A DNA stretch of 64,000 nt from Rhizobium sp. NLR16a. Its GTDB lineage: Bacteria; Pseudomonadota; Alphaproteobacteria; Rhizobiales; Rhizobiaceae. Position 1 is the first letter of the stretch; each line of letters opens with the position of its first letter. The notes below the pieces were generated by a model, which was given only the letters and a program-made list of their open reading frames with translations, searched no databases and had not been told where the DNA came from. This document shows positions 41,904 to 50,609 of the stretch, piece by piece. Location: assembly GCF_017948245.1 (NCBI RefSeq), contig NZ_CP072865.1, positions 3,373,501 to 3,437,500 of the forward strand. The letters run 5' to 3'. A program made the position numbers and the translations under genes.

Positions 41904-43265
41904 TTATTTGATGCCGTCCCAGGCGCTCTGGATTTCGCCGGCGGCCTCCTCGGCGGACTTGCCGCCGACGAAATCAACCATGCCCGTCCAGAAGGCGCCG
42001 GCGCCGATCTTCCCCGGCATCAGGTCGGAACCGTCAAAGCGGAAGGTGGTGGCGGACGTCAGGATCTCGCCTTCCTTCTTCATTTGCGGATTGGCATAGG
42101 CATCGGTGCTGACGCCCTTATAGGGCGTCAGGAAGCTCGACTGCGCCATCCAGACTTCATGCGCGATCGGGGTCTTCAGGAAGTCGATGAAGGCGCGGGC
42201 CGTCTTCGAGTCCTTGGTGATCGAGACGAGCGTGCCGGCGCCGAGCACCGGCTTGCCGAGTTCGGGATGCGAAGCATAGGTCGGCATATAGAAGAAGTCG
42301 GCATCCTGTCCGAGCTTCGTGCCTTCAGGGAAGAAGGACGGTATGAACGAGGCCTGATGGTGCAGGTAGCACTTCGGCGGAACGGTGAAGAGGCCCTTCG
42401 GGCTGTCGCGGAAATCGGTCGATGCCACGGCCGCGACGCCACCGTTTACATATTTCTCGTTCTTGGCGAACTTGCCGAATTCTTCGATCGCGGCAACGAC
42501 GGCCGGATCGGTGAACTTCAGCTCGTTCGTCGTCCATTTGTCATAGGCTTCCGGCGACTGCATGCGCAGCATGATGTCCTCGACCCAGTCGGTCGCCGGC
42601 CAGCCGGTGGCGCCACCGGAACCGAGACCGATGCACCAGGGAACGCCGCCATCCTTGACGATCTGGTCGGTCAGAGCATGGAGCTCTTCCATGGTCGTCG
42701 GGATCTTGTAGCCGGCTTCCTCGAAATTCTCCGGAACGTACCACACCAGCGACTTGACGTCGGCCTTATAGGGGAAGGCGTAGAAGGCTTCCTTGCCGTC
42801 CTTGCCCTTGTAGGTGCCGTAACCGACCCAGCTGTCGCCGGCGCCGTAATTGTCCTTGATCCACTTGGAATTGTCGTCGCCGAGCGGCGTCAGGAAGCCC
42901 TTGCCGGCGAGGTCGGCCAGAAGGCCCGGCTGCGGCAGAACGGCGATATTCGGCGGCGAGCCGGCCTGCGTATCGATGACGATCTGCTGTTCGTAGTTTT
43001 CGGAAGAGGAATATTTGACGTCGATTCCGGTCGCTTCGGTAAAATAGGCGAGAACGCTGCGGAAGAACGCCTCGTCCTCACCGCGCCACGGGCCGAAGAT
43101 CGTCAGCGGCTGCCCCTTCAGATCGGCATGAGCGGCCTTGAATTCGTCATAGCTCTTCCAGTTGAACTTGGCATCCTGTCCCGGGGCAAATTTCAGGTCG
43201 GCCGCGGACGCAGCACCGGCAAAAAGCGCCGCCACGGCAACGCCCATCAAAAATGACTTTTTCAT
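41904..43265 (-). CDS. aglE: alpha-glucoside-binding periplasmic protein AglE
   Basis: 453 residues with a signal peptide (MKKSFLMGVAVAALFAGAASA, cut before ADLKF). It is a family 1 extracellular solute-binding protein: after WKSYDEFKAAHADLKGQPLT comes an ABC-sugar-binding core with IAVLPQPGLLADLAGKGFLT and tryptophan-rich ligand-side segments. First gene of aglEFGAK. A LacI-type palindrome lies 53 bases upstream of the ATG, and aglR is divergent. Confidence 0.94.
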   Translation of the reverse strand: MKKSFLMGVAVAALFAGAASAADLKFAPGQDAKFNWKSYDEFKAAHADLKGQPLTIFGPWRGEDEAFFRSVLAYFTEATGIDVKYSSSENYEQQIVIDTQAGSPPNIAVLPQPGLLADLAGKGFLTPLGDDNSKWIKDNYGAGDSWVGYGTYKGKDGKEAFYAFPYKADVKSLVWYVPENFEEAGYKIPTTMEELHALTDQIVKDGGVPWCIGLGSGGATGWPATDWVEDIMLRMQSPEAYDKWTTNELKFTDPAVVAAIEEFGKFAKNEKYVNGGVAAVASTDFRDSPKGLFTVPPKCYLHHQASFIPSFFPEGTKLGQDADFFYMPTYASHPELGKPVLGAGTLVSITKDSKTARAFIDFLKTPIAHEVWMAQSSFLTPYKGVSTDAYANPQMKKEGEILTSATTFRFDGSDLMPGKIGAGAFWTGMVDFVGGKSAEEAAGEIQSAWDGIK

Positions 43266-43317
43266 GTGATCAACCTCCCATCACAAAACCGCGCCAAACT
43301 TCTTCATCGGAAATTTT

Positions 43318-43329
43318 CAAAGCGCTTTG
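43318..43329. promoter_or_regulatory. LacI-family (AglR) operator upstream of aglE
   Basis: CAAAGCGCTTTG, a perfect 12-bp palindrome with the central CG pair typical of LacI/GalR operators, 53-64 bases before the aglE start. Confidence 0.7.
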
Positions 43330-43484
43330 GCACCCCCAACTCATTCCACTTTCGGTGGAGCGAAGTCAAGTCATTTCGCTAAAAGCCGCGGCAGACATGC
43401 GGAATAGCGCCGTCCCACCAGTGTCTATTGGGCAATATGGAGCGATTTTTCTTGAGTCAAGCGCGCCAAATGAATACATAATTG

Positions 43485-43494
43485 AAAGCGCTTT
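43485..43494. promoter_or_regulatory. LacI-family (AglR) operator upstream of aglR
   Basis: AAAGCGCTTT, the same core as the aglE-side site, 64-73 bases before the aglR GTG. The two centres are 166 bp apart, which would allow a repression loop and self-control. Confidence 0.7.
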
Positions 43495-43557
43495 GGCTGT
43501 CGCTGGGAGGCGGCTTGCCCGTCGAGGCGCCAAGCGGGCCGGGAGGAAGCATAGCAG

Positions 43558-44586
43558 GTGAATCTCAAACAGCTATCGGAATTGCTGGGGCTTTCGCAGA
43601 CGACAGTGAGCCGAGCGCTCAACGGTTATCCCGAGGTCAACGAGGCGACCCGAGAGCGCGTGCTCCAAGCCGTGAAGGAAACCGGGTACCGGCCGAACAA
43701 GGCTGCGCAGCGGCTTGCGACCGGCAAGGCAGGTTCGATCGGCCTCGTCATGCCGACGGCGCCCGGCCACCAGTCCGACGTGCATTTCGGCGAATTCCTG
43801 GCTGGACTCGGCGAGGAGGCCGTGCGCCACGATTTCCATTTCGTCATCATGCCGTCCGATCCGGACGACGAGGTGGCGGCGCTCCGGCGGCTTGCGATCA
43901 GCGGTAATGTCGACGCGCTGTTCATCGCCTATATGCGCGCTCACGACCCGCGGCTCGCCATGCTGAAATCGCTCTCCATGCCCTATGTCGTCCACGGTCG
44001 CTCCTTCGGCGCGGAGCCGGATTATCCCTATCTCGACATCGACAATGAAGGGGCCTTCTACGACGCGACGCGGCTCTTGCTGCAGCTCGGCCACACGCGT
44101 TTTGCCTTGATGAATGGGCCGATACATCTCGATTTCGCGATCCGCAGAAGGAACGGCGTCATCTCAGCCCTTGCCGAACGCGGCCTCACGCTGGAGGAGG
44201 ATTGCATGAGCCAAACACTGATGACGGACGAACTGGGCCTGCTGGCGATGGAACGGTTCCTGCAACTGCCGGAACGGCCGACGGCGATCCTCTGCTCCAG
44301 CACGGTGATGGCGCTCGGGGCGATCCGCGCGGTGAACCAGGCCGGATTGCGGCTCGGCGAGGACATTTCGCTGATCGCCCATGACGACGTGCTGCCGCTC
44401 TTGAAGCCGGAAAACTTCTCGGTGCCGCTGACGACGACACGCTCCTCGCTGCGGGCCGCAGGCGTTCGCATCGCCCAGCGGCTGATCGGCACGGTGAAAG
44501 AGGCCGACCCCTTCCCCGAACAGGAGCTCTGGAAAACCGAGTTGATCGTCAGGGCCTCGACCGGCCCAGCCCCGCAACAACCATAA
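43558..44586 (+). CDS. aglR: LacI family transcriptional regulator AglR
   Basis: 342 residues from a GTG with GGAGGAAG about 9 bases upstream. The N-terminal LacI helix-turn-helix and hinge reads LKQLSELLGLSQTTVSRALN then GYPEVNEATRERVLQAVKET; a periplasmic-binding-protein-like sensor follows (GSIGLVMPTAPGHQSDVHFG, ILCSSTVMALGAIRAV). It is divergent from aglEFGAK; two AAAGCGCTTT sites lie in the shared region, so it should repress the operon in the absence of alpha-glucosides. The stop codon directly abuts that of folD. Confidence 0.93.
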   Translation: MNLKQLSELLGLSQTTVSRALNGYPEVNEATRERVLQAVKETGYRPNKAAQRLATGKAGSIGLVMPTAPGHQSDVHFGEFLAGLGEEAVRHDFHFVIMPSDPDDEVAALRRLAISGNVDALFIAYMRAHDPRLAMLKSLSMPYVVHGRSFGAEPDYPYLDIDNEGAFYDATRLLLQLGHTRFALMNGPIHLDFAIRRRNGVISALAERGLTLEEDCMSQTLMTDELGLLAMERFLQLPERPTAILCSSTVMALGAIRAVNQAGLRLGEDISLIAHDDVLPLLKPENFSVPLTTTRSSLRAAGVRIAQRLIGTVKEADPFPEQELWKTELIVRASTGPAPQQP

Positions 44587-45486
44587 TCAGAACTGCGGCG
44601 GCGTCTGCCCGGCGGTGCGATGGGCGGCGATGACCGTATTGGCCATCAGCATGGCGATGGTCATCGGGCCGACGCCGCCCGGAACCGGCGTGATGGTGCC
44701 GGCGACCTCGGAGACCTCGCGGAAGGCGACGTCGCCGACGAGCCGGGTCTTGCCCTCGCCCTTCTCAGGAGCCGGCACGCGATTGATGCCGACGTCGATC
44801 ACGGTCGCGCCGGGCTTGACCCAATCGGCCTTGACCATTTCCGGCCGGCCGACGGCGGCGACCAGAATATCGGCGTTGCGGCAGACCTCGGCGAGATTCT
44901 TGGTTCTCGAATGCGCGATCGTCACCGTCGCATTGGCATTGAGCAGCAGTTGCGCCATCGGCTTGCCGAACAGGTTGGAACGGCCGATGACGACGGCGTT
45001 GAGGCCGGAGAGATCCTCGCCATGGGTGCGGCGGACGAAGACCATGGCGCCGGCCGGCGTGCAGGAGACCAGACCGGTCTTCAGGTCGCCGGTGGCAAGC
45101 TTGCCGGCGTTGACGACGCTGAGGCCGTCGACATCCTTTTCGGGCAGGATCGACTGGATGATCGGCTCGCTGTCGAGCGGCTTCGGCAAGGGCAATTGCA
45201 CAAGGATGCCATGGATCGACGGATCGCCGTTGAGGGTGGCGACGAGGCCTGCCAGTTCCTCCTGCGTCGTCTCGGCCGGCAGCGTGTGCTGCACAGACTT
45301 GAAACCACATTCCTTGGCCATGCGGCTCTTGGAGCCGACATAGGCGTGGCTTGCCGGATCGTCGCCGACGATGATGACCGCAAGGCCGGTGGTGACGCCG
45401 CTGCTCTTTTCCAGCGCTGCCGTCGCACTCTTGACCGTCTGAATTACCGATGCAGCTACGTTCTTGCCGTCGATTACTGTCGTCAC
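44587..45486 (-). CDS. folD: bifunctional methylenetetrahydrofolate dehydrogenase/cyclohydrolase FolD
   Basis: 299 residues from the GTG at 45486 ([16 protein letters not shown]), the usual family length. The catalytic region [16 protein letters not shown] contains the active-site lysine. The Rossmann part has [20 protein letters not shown] and the C-terminal signature [19 protein letters not shown]. It interconverts one-carbon tetrahydrofolates. It converges on aglR with no spacer between the stop codons. Confidence 0.96.
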   Translation of the reverse strand: MTTVIDGKNVAASVIQTVKSATAALEKSSGVTTGLAVIIVGDDPASHAYVGSKSRMAKECGFKSVQHTLPAETTQEELAGLVATLNGDPSIHGILVQLPLPKPLDSEPIIQSILPEKDVDGLSVVNAGKLATGDLKTGLVSCTPAGAMVFVRRTHGEDLSGLNAVVIGRSNLFGKPMAQLLLNANATVTIAHSRTKNLAEVCRNADILVAAVGRPEMVKADWVKPGATVIDVGINRVPAPEKGEGKTRLVGDVAFREVSEVAGTITPVPGGVGPMTIAMLMANTVIAAHRTAGQTPPQF

Positions 45487-45607
45487 GCGTCTCTCCGCCC
45501 TGTTTAGCGTCAATCTATGGATAGTTGACGAGCGTCAAATGCCCGCTAACGCCCTATCCTGTCGGAAAGCGGCAAGGCAATATCAAATTTGCAAGGAAAT
45601 GGTTGGT

Positions 45608-47374
45608 TCAGCGCCGCGGTTGCCGCGTTTCCATCACATGAACACGAAGCCGGTCCCGCAGGCCTGAGATTTGGGAGCGCAGCAGTTCGACCTCGTCGAC
45701 CGCAGCAGAGGCCGGCACGGGCGATGGCGGCGGAGAAGGGACGGACGCGGACGCCGGCACATCCATTGCCGGAGCCGCGACGGATTTGCGCAAGGACAGC
45801 AGGAAAGCCAGTGCGAGAGCGATTGCCAGGCCTGTGGCGGCGCCGGCCAGAGCGCGGCCGGTCAGACCACTCTTTGCCGATGTCGCCGATGCCAGCGGCG
45901 GCTTCAAAACGGTGATATGGCCGTCGCCTGCCGCCGCCGATACGGATGCCGCATCATCCAGGCGCGAGCGGGCGGCATTCGCCTTTTCGCGCAGTTCGGT
46001 CAGCCGCGACAGATCGACGCCGGTATCCCGGCTCTGGGCGATCAGCATGTTGCGGCGCTCGTTCAGTCCCTTGCGCGCATCGACCGCAGCCTTGGCAGCG
46101 GCATTGGCGACCTGAGCGAGCCGGGCAAGCTCCTTGCCCATGTTCTCCTTAAGCCCATCCGTTTCGGCCTGCTGCTGCAACAGGCGGGGATGGCGTGGGC
46201 CAAGCTCAGCCGAAAGCTGCGCAAACGTCGTCCTTGCGACCGCATATTTGTCGCGCCAGTCCTGCATCGCCGGCGAGAGCATGCCGGAGGGCAACGAACC
46301 ATCCAGCACGTCGGCAAGCTTCGCCGCCTTCAGCCGGTCGGCCTGCGCCTTGGCCGCGAGAATGTTCTGGTCTGCCTCTTTCAGATCGGCATCAAGCCGG
46401 TCGATCTGACGACGAAGGTCGATCGCTACCTTGACATTGCCATCGCCGCTCTTTGCCGTGAAGGCGGAAAGCTCGGCCTGAGCCTCGTCATAGGCCTTAC
46501 GCAGGGTGGCGTCGGTCTCAGCGCTCCGACCTTGGCCGCTGCCTGTGGAACCGGTTTCGGCAAGCCGCGCGGCGATGCGCATGGATTTGCCACTGTCGCC
46601 GGTCGTCACCCTGACGAGAATCGTGCCGGCGGCCGCATCGGGCACGATCTCAATCGCTTGTTTCAGCGTGGCTTCGGCGCGCGAGGCCGGATCGGCGGCG
46701 GCACCGGTTCCCGAGAGGAGATCGAATGCAATGCCGAGCGCATTGGTGCTGGAACCGGCAAATTCAGGATCGCGATCAAGTTTCAACGCAGCGACCGTCG
46801 AGGCCACCGTGCGCGCGGACACTAGCCCCTTTGCCGCAGCCTGCGTGAAAGCGGCGCGGCTTGCGGCATCCGTTTTCACAGCAAGCGTCGTTTCGGCGCG
46901 GTAGTGGACAGGCGCAGCCGGCATCAGCATCGGCAGACCGGCGCCCAGGATTGTTGCGGCAGCGACCATTACCGCAAAGCCGGTCCTGCCCGCGCGGGGT
47001 TGCGGTGCCGCCGGGCGGGGCTCGACCGGTTCCTGATGACTTGCGGCCGGCAGTTCGACCGAAATTGCCGTCTCGCCGGCGGGAACCGCCGGCTCCCCAT
47101 ATCGTGCTGGTTCCGTCGGAAGACGATGGCCGACATCATTGGCAGCCCGGAGACGGTTGCCGAGAATGGTTTCGATGCGGTCGACGAGCGGCGCCTCGGG
47201 CGCCGCCTTCACGCGCTGCTCTTCCAGCACACGGCCGATGGCGCGCAGCAGGTCGGCTTCGGGCGGGGCGATATTCGCTCCGTTCGATCGGGACTGCCGG
47301 TAGTGATCGTCATGGGCGCGCGGCCTTGCGGCTGCGCGATCGAGAAAACTGCTTCTGGCCCTGCTATCGTACAT
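45608..47374 (-). CDS. Wzz/GumC/ExoP-like polysaccharide chain-length protein without kinase domain
   Basis: 588 residues from the ATG at 47374. An unusually long cytoplasmic N-terminus of about 130 residues, Pro/Ala-rich, precedes TM1 (about 130-150, GFAVMVAAATILGAGLPMLM). Then comes a long periplasmic region with coiled-coil helices (EADQNILAAKAQADRLKAAK, LGPRHPRLLQQQAETDGLKE), typical of GumC/ExoP co-polymerases, and TM2 near 512-532 (ALAGAATGLAIALALAFLLS). The C-terminus is short and has no Walker motifs, so any tyrosine-kinase partner is separate or absent. It likely sets chain length or export of a surface polysaccharide together with the WecG-like enzyme 172 bases upstream. Confidence 0.78.
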   Translation of the reverse strand: MYDSRARSSFLDRAAARPRAHDDHYRQSRSNGANIAPPEADLLRAIGRVLEEQRVKAAPEAPLVDRIETILGNRLRAANDVGHRLPTEPARYGEPAVPAGETAISVELPAASHQEPVEPRPAAPQPRAGRTGFAVMVAAATILGAGLPMLMPAAPVHYRAETTLAVKTDAASRAAFTQAAAKGLVSARTVASTVAALKLDRDPEFAGSSTNALGIAFDLLSGTGAAADPASRAEATLKQAIEIVPDAAAGTILVRVTTGDSGKSMRIAARLAETGSTGSGQGRSAETDATLRKAYDEAQAELSAFTAKSGDGNVKVAIDLRRQIDRLDADLKEADQNILAAKAQADRLKAAKLADVLDGSLPSGMLSPAMQDWRDKYAVARTTFAQLSAELGPRHPRLLQQQAETDGLKENMGKELARLAQVANAAAKAAVDARKGLNERRNMLIAQSRDTGVDLSRLTELREKANAARSRLDDAASVSAAAGDGHITVLKPPLASATSAKSGLTGRALAGAATGLAIALALAFLLSLRKSVAAPAMDVPASASVPSPPPSPVPASAAVDEVELLRSQISGLRDRLRVHVMETRQPRR

Positions 47375-47546
47375 TTGCACCACATCTCATGCACATGATG
47401 GCCAAGTTTACTCATCCGCACGCGATGCAGATGATTAAGCCACTCTAAATATTCATGGCAAAGAAATGGTTAACCGCGACCGGCAAGAATTGCGGTCCGG
47501 TTCTCGATAGCGCTGCCTGCGCGTCAAACGCGCGGGCAATTCAGGC

Positions 47547-48386
47547 TCAGCTCGCCTTCTTGCGATCGGCCGCCGGCTGCACGATGCTGCGGGGCTCTTC
47601 GGGATGGCCGAGAATTCTTTCGCGCCGGCGGAAGCGGTAGCGCAGCACATGAAAGAGGAAGACCGGAATGCCGACGATATAGCGCCGCCAGAGGCGCGCG
47701 GGCTCCTGTATCAGGCGATAGGCCCATTCAAGACGCATCATCCGCACCGTCTTCGGCGCCCGCGGCACGGCGCCGGAGACGAAGTCGAAGAGAGCGCCCA
47801 CCGTCAGCACCAGGCGCGCATGGTCGGCGCGGATATTGTCGTGAACCCATTTCTCCTGCAGCGGTGTCCCCATGCCGACGATCAGAATATCGAGTTTCTG
47901 GCGCTCGATCTCCTCGATGACATCCGTGGAGTCGACCTTGTCGAAAAAACCGTCGGAAATAACGACAAATTCATGCCAGGGCGTGTGCTTGTGGAAATTT
48001 TCTGCCGCCGCCTCGACGACCGAGCGCTTGCCGCCGATAAGACCGATGCGGCGCGGGGCCTCCATGAAGGTGAGGAAGGCCGGGACGAAATCAGTGCCGT
48101 TCAAATTGGCGGGAAATGGCGCGCCATGGGCGATCTGCGAAGCGATGTTGAGGCCGATACCATCAGGCAGCACCAGATTGTGCGACATGATCCGGTAATA
48201 TTCATCGTCCCGCAGGGCCGTCAGCATGTTATGGGCGTTGACGAAGCAAACCACGGTCTGACCGACGGGGATGGAGGCGAGCTCGTTGATGAAAACGAGG
48301 GCATCGTCCCAGCCGAGATCGCAGACCGGCAGATCGAAGATCGTCCGCCGCGACGCAAGCACCGCGAAGTTTGCAATCAAATTCAT
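47547..48386 (-). CDS. WecG/TagA/CpsF family glycosyltransferase
   Basis: 279 residues from the ATG at 48386, with AGGAGG 5 bases before it. Family landmarks are VCFVNAHNMLTALRDDEYYR, VLPDGIGLNIAS, LNGTDFVPAF, RRIGLIGGKRSVVEAAAENF and the GMGTPLQEKWVHDN block, followed by VGALFDFVSGAVPRAPKTVR. These enzymes add a sugar (often N-acetylmannosamine or its acid) to a lipid-linked intermediate in surface-polysaccharide synthesis. It sits just upstream of a chain-length protein on the same strand. The polymer cannot be told. Confidence 0.88.
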   Translation of the reverse strand: MNLIANFAVLASRRTIFDLPVCDLGWDDALVFINELASIPVGQTVVCFVNAHNMLTALRDDEYYRIMSHNLVLPDGIGLNIASQIAHGAPFPANLNGTDFVPAFLTFMEAPRRIGLIGGKRSVVEAAAENFHKHTPWHEFVVISDGFFDKVDSTDVIEEIERQKLDILIVGMGTPLQEKWVHDNIRADHARLVLTVGALFDFVSGAVPRAPKTVRMMRLEWAYRLIQEPARLWRRYIVGIPVFLFHVLRYRFRRRERILGHPEEPRSIVQPAADRKKAS

Positions 48387-48631
48387 TCCTACCTCCTGCC
48401 GAGGGTGCTTCATGCGCCCGACATCCCGGAAAACAAGCCCATATTCCGCACCCCGGAGGTCTCGAAAGGACCGGTCGCGTCACGCATGGAAAGGCGTCGC
48501 CCCGATGGCGGAAACGGCGCATGCCAAGCTGTGCCACCTGATATAACAGGACGGTTTCAAACAACCCTTAGGAAAATTCCTTGGATTTTGATGCTCGTAT
48601 AAGTAGTTTATTAACCAAAGACGGCCCAACG

Positions 48632-48659
48632 ACAAACGGCGCCCAAAGGCGCCGTTTGT
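48632..48659 (-). terminator. terminator at the end of the flagellar cluster
   Basis: 12-bp perfect stem ACAAACGGCGCC/GGCGCCGTTTGT with a 4-base loop, starting 18 bases after the last flagellar-cluster stop. The T-run is short, so efficiency is uncertain. Confidence 0.65.
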
Positions 48660-48677
48660 GCATTGATGGTCGGTTGT

Positions 48678-49217
48678 TCAATGGGCGAGCGGGGCCGATG
48701 CTTCCTCAGCTGGCGCGCCCTCGATGATCTTCACCGGTGCGCCGAGCTTCTTCGGCTGACCGGCCGAATTTTCCTTGACCTCTTCCTTGGAGAGATAATC
48801 AAGCTGCTCCAGCATCACGTCGGCGACATACTCGCCGCCGAGGCGCTCGTTCATGCCCTTCCTGATCTCCTCGCGAAAGGCTTTCGGGTCGAAGGATTTG
48901 ATGTGGGCAAGATCGACCATCTTGTTGCCGACGAGCAGGCTGAAAAGCTCGTCGGTCGTCATCTCGGTCAGCGGCAAGGTCACGCCCTTCAGCATGTCCT
49001 TGTTCATCATGAAGGAAATGCGGCCGAGAAAATAACCGGTGATCGCGCCGTCACCGATGACCGGCACAGTGATCGTTTCACCCTTCACCAGTTCGAGCGC
49101 GCTCTGCTTGGAATCCGTTGCCGCGGGTGCCGGCGCCGTCGCCAGGTACACCGAAAAATAGACCGAGGCCAAGGTGATGGCGCAGACCCAGATACCGGTG
49201 AGGACGAGCTTGACCAT
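48678..49217 (-). CDS. FliL-like membrane protein of the flagellar cluster
   Basis: 179 residues. One N-terminal membrane segment (about 4-26, LVLTGIWVCAITLASVYFSV) is followed by a periplasmic domain. Its helix-strand end FREEIRKGMNERLGGEYVAD then VMLEQLDYLSKEEV resembles the C-terminal part of FliL, a stomatin-like protein around the stator. The short acidic tail ends EGAPAEEASAPLAH. The start overlaps the preceding gene's stop (TGATG), so translation is coupled. A true FliL normally lies in another rhizobial flagellar operon, so this may be a paralogue. Similarity judged by eye only. Confidence 0.6.
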   Translation of the reverse strand: MVKLVLTGIWVCAITLASVYFSVYLATAPAPAATDSKQSALELVKGETITVPVIGDGAITGYFLGRISFMMNKDMLKGVTLPLTEMTTDELFSLLVGNKMVDLAHIKSFDPKAFREEIRKGMNERLGGEYVADVMLEQLDYLSKEEVKENSAGQPKKLGAPVKIIEGAPAEEASAPLAH

Positions 49218-49582
49218 CAGTTTCCACGCGTGGCGAATTGTTCCTGGGAATAGGTGCCGTCGGCGTCGGCGTCCTGAACCGCATTCTTCAGGAGGTCGGC
49301 CACTGCACGAACTGCTTCGAGATGCGCCTCGACACGCCGGGCGTTAAGAACCAGCTTCTTTTTCAGGCCGTGCAGCTGATCGAGATGGGCAGCGGCAAGC
49401 TCGGCCGGATCGGTGTCGCGGAAAAGCATCGACAGCTCGTAGAGGCAACGGCTCTTGTGGGCGTTGGAGACCTTGAGGTCGAACTGCGGATCGTTGCCGA
49501 TCCGGGTGTTCTCATTGTCGATGATCATCTCGAGGCGTCCGAGAACGGATTTGATCCTGTATTCGTTCGAAACTATTTCCAT
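49217..49582 (-). CDS. small helical protein of the flagellar cluster, possibly FlgN-like
   Basis: 121 residues, predicted all helical. It contains NEYRIKSVLGRLEMIIDNEN, an SRCLYELSMLFRDTD segment, and a long helix LDQLHGLKKKLVLNARRVEA then HLEAVRAVADLLKNAVQDAD. Length, helicity and place after flgJ fit a FlgN-type export chaperone for the hook-filament junction proteins FlgK and FlgL, which are made upstream in this cluster. The assignment is inference; no diagnostic motif is known to me. Confidence 0.55.
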   Translation of the reverse strand: MEIVSNEYRIKSVLGRLEMIIDNENTRIGNDPQFDLKVSNAHKSRCLYELSMLFRDTDPAELAAAHLDQLHGLKKKLVLNARRVEAHLEAVRAVADLLKNAVQDADADGTYSQEQFATRGN

Positions 49583-49593
49583 TGTATCCTCGA

Positions 49594-50157
49594 TTATGCG
49601 TCGCTTGCTGTCTTGGAGTCGGCGGTTGGCGTGCCGAAGGTCCTGCGCTGGAAGTCATCGATCATGCTGAGCGCGGTGTTGCGGTCGCGATCATCGGTCG
49701 CGGCATTGACGATCTTGCCCTCCTGACGGCGCAGCTGCTCGCTGTACATCTGCTTGGCGATGCCGATACCGTCGCCCTTCGCCATGGTGTTGCCGAGCTG
49801 CTCGGCCATCATGCCCTTCCAGATATCGCCGGTCGCGCCCTTGCCGTAGACGTCTTCGCTCTCGCTCGGCAGCATCGACTTGACGAAGTTCTGCAGCACC
49901 ATGGCCTCGAACTTCCGGTAGCTTTCCGGAACCTCCTCAGTCTTGGTGCGGTTCTGAATATTGGAGAGGCCGCTCTTCTGGCCGACATGATCGAGAACGT
50001 CGACCGCATTGGAGAAGCCCTTGCCGTTCTCGGCGAGGCTCGTCGCGGCAAAGGCCGCGCGATTTGCCTTCAATTTTTCCTGGGCTGCCTGAACCTCCAT
50101 GGGGTCGGCAGCTTTGACCACGTCCAGGACCAGATCACTGGGGGGCGAAATAGCCAC
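49594..50157 (-). CDS. flgJ: rod-binding protein FlgJ-like (N-terminal domain only)
   Basis: 187 residues. The conserved rod-binding core is YRKFEAMVLQNFVKSMLPSE, then IWKGMMAEQLGNTMAKGDGI and GIAKQMYSEQL. Unlike enterobacterial FlgJ there is no C-terminal muramidase domain, as is usual in alphaproteobacteria (Caulobacter CheL type). A separate lytic transglycosylase is encoded at 60135 in the same cluster and may supply the wall-cutting activity. Confidence 0.82.
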   Translation of the reverse strand: MAISPPSDLVLDVVKAADPMEVQAAQEKLKANRAAFAATSLAENGKGFSNAVDVLDHVGQKSGLSNIQNRTKTEEVPESYRKFEAMVLQNFVKSMLPSESEDVYGKGATGDIWKGMMAEQLGNTMAKGDGIGIAKQMYSEQLRRQEGKIVNAATDDRDRNTALSMIDDFQRRTFGTPTADSKTASDA

Positions 50158-50188
50158 GTTACAATCCTCTGAATTAAGATCGCAACGA

Positions 50189-50602
50189 TTATGGTTTTTG
50201 AAGCTTGCTGGAGGCTGGCGTTGCGAATTGCTGGTCGATCACATCGTAAACGGCATTGTCGTCGGCCTCCCGACGCTCGGCGTCCAAGGCCTCTTTCAAG
50301 CCCTCTTCCAGCCGATCGGCCTTGGCGCGCTCCCGCGACAGCCGCATCTCGTGGATCTGCTGCATGCCGGTCAGCTGCTGATCCTTGATGGTGAGTCTGC
50401 CGAATCGATCGGCATAATTCTGTGAAAAAGCGTGGTGGACGGGATCCATCGAGCCGAGCGCGACGATGACGTCGTCCATCGCCGCATTGACCTCGATGCG
50501 TTGACGGCTGGTTTCCGCCAGATCGTTTTCCGCCATCCTTTCGATATGCCGTTGCACCGACAGGAGACGCTTGAGCTTCTGGGAACGGCTCTTCTCGATC
50601 AT
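50189..50602 (-). CDS. coiled-coil protein of the flagellar cluster, FliJ-like
   Basis: 137 residues from the ATG at 50602 (MIEKSRSQKLKRLLSVQRHI), 7 bases after fliR. It is almost wholly helical with heptad runs (RIEVNAAMDDVIVAL, QQIHEMRLSRERAKADRLEE). FliJ proteins are small antiparallel coiled coils of the flagellar export gate, and their early segment KLKRLLSVQRHIERMAENDL is matched in style here. Position next to fliR/flhA supports an export role; sequence identity is low, so this is a family-level guess. Confidence 0.58.
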   Translation of the reverse strand: MIEKSRSQKLKRLLSVQRHIERMAENDLAETSRQRIEVNAAMDDVIVALGSMDPVHHAFSQNYADRFGRLTIKDQQLTGMQQIHEMRLSRERAKADRLEEGLKEALDAERREADDNAVYDVIDQQFATPASSKLQKP

Positions 50603-50609
50603 GACAGCC

